A stretch of DNA of 64,000 nt from Tetrahymena elliotti 4EA (Eukaryota > Ciliophora > Oligohymenophorea > Hymenostomatida > Tetrahymenidae), in contig JH720308.1 of the NCBI GenBank assembly GCA_000231825.2, positions 969,361 through 1,033,360 on the forward strand. Reading direction: 5' to 3'. The notes below the pieces were generated by a model. That model had not been told where the DNA came from. It ran no database searches and saw nothing but the letters and a program-made list of their open reading frames with translations. Positions 63,567-64,000 of the stretch are shown piece by piece (within the stretch, counting starts at the first letter, position 1; each line of letters starts with the position of its first letter). The position numbers were made by a program, and so were the translations under genes.

Positions 63567-64000
63567 ATGAGTAAAAGAGTTTAAAGTCCATCTAACCTCG
63601 AATCTAATACCCAAGATGAAGATGAAGAAATTTCATTAGAAAAAATTACAAAAAAAAGATTTAATTCAAATGAGAAAAAAATAAATGCTAATTTTATGGA
63701 AATATCAAAAATAACTAAAGAACTTGTTAAATAACCAGCAGCTAAGATGAAACTTGGAGAATTAAAAAATCTGAAAAATTTGAGAAGAAAGTAAGAGGAT
63801 ATTATGATGACAATTGAGAATCAAAATATTGAAAAAAACATTTAAACTTTACTTGAAAAATTTGCTCCTCCATATTGTGCTAATTGTCCAAATAGAAGAG
63901 CTGATAGAGTTTGTATAAACATAGCTTGCGGATATTAAAAATATATGCAAGTAATATGTGGTAAATGCCATTAAGATGAGCATCAAAAGACAATTAATAA
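63567..64000 (+). CDS. N-terminal part of a protein with a B-box-like Cys/His cluster (3' end outside window)
   Basis: The ATG at 63567 opens a code-6 frame that runs off the window, giving about 144 residues. Residues 1-95 are charged and helical, with an acidic patch (EDEEIS). From about residue 103 there is a metal-binding pattern: C-x2-C (CANC), then RRADRVC, a further Cys, then ICGKCHQDEHQ. The spacing C-x2-C...C...C-x2-C-H...H resembles B-box or related small zinc fingers, in which RADRVCI is like the usual ADVYCxxC block. B-boxes mediate protein interaction, for example in TRIM proteins and in ciliate kelch or coiled-coil proteins. Since the rest is missing, the architecture is unknown. 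Confidence 0.7.

Noticed and set aside
1..64000. tRNA, 5S rRNA, CRISPR, telomeric GGGGTT repeats and the ciliate chromosome-breakage sequence
   Set aside because: Looked for by eye in all intergenic stretches; no G+C-richer cloverleaf with a T-loop GTTCGAAT-type core, no regular repeat-spacer array and no telomeric or breakage motif was found.

Overview
The window looks like macronuclear DNA of a ciliate, most probably a Tetrahymena-type oligohymenophorean. It is extremely A+T-rich. TAA and TAG are read in frame as glutamine in every gene, and TGA is the only stop, so standard-code ORF calling breaks the genes into pieces. Introns are short to medium, A+T-rich and GT..AG. The well-conserved Rab GDI gene fixes the code: the Rab-GDI alignment needs TAA/TAG as Gln and the gene ends TAA-TGA. 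All gene models were read by hand with ciliate code 6. Splice sites were placed by frame continuity, so exon edges are inferences.

Layout: (1) 2-511 (+) is the acidic C-terminal end of an unknown gene. (2) 1759-3928 (+) is Rab GDP-dissociation inhibitor, six exons, 457 aa. (3) 4481-8381 (-) is a 1,278-aa coiled-coil protein with a Q/N-rich tail. (4) 9169-10143 (-) is a small FG/GLFN nucleoporin of the Nup54/Nup62-complex kind. (5) 10476-16549 (-) and 17696-35678 (+) are two divergently transcribed secreted/transmembrane giants. They share signal peptide, furin-like Cys-rich repeats, an EGF module, a GPS-type Cys motif (canonical in the + gene, degenerate in the - gene) and about five membrane helices. 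(6) 36408-42657 (-) is a 1,940-aa coiled-coil protein with an axonemal-dynein-light-chain-like segment and a C-terminal EF-hand. (7) 43880-48615 (-) is a 1,530-aa coiled-coil and ankyrin-repeat protein. (8) 49695-50108 (+) is a 137-aa protein with a myristoylation/palmitoylation-type MGCSLC start. (9) 51068-56645 (+) is a 1,721-aa protein with five calponin-homology-like domains. (10) 57113-58699 (+) is SF-assemblin. (11) 59306-61771 (+) is an intronless 821-aa disordered/coiled-coil protein. (12) 62661-63293 (-) is a COMM-domain protein. (13) 63567-64000 (+) is the start of a protein with a B-box-like Cys/His cluster, cut by the window edge.

Functionally, the right half (36-62 kb) is rich in cytoskeletal or ciliary-type proteins: dynein-light-chain-like, CH-domain, SF-assemblin and coiled-coil. 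The centre is dominated by the divergent pair of giant GPS-containing surface proteins, which is the most unusual element. The left half holds membrane-traffic (GDI) and nuclear-pore genes. I saw no tRNA or rRNA gene, transposon, CRISPR array, telomeric repeat or chromosome-breakage sequence. The intergenic stretches are A/T-rich and mostly featureless, apart from two imperfect direct duplications.
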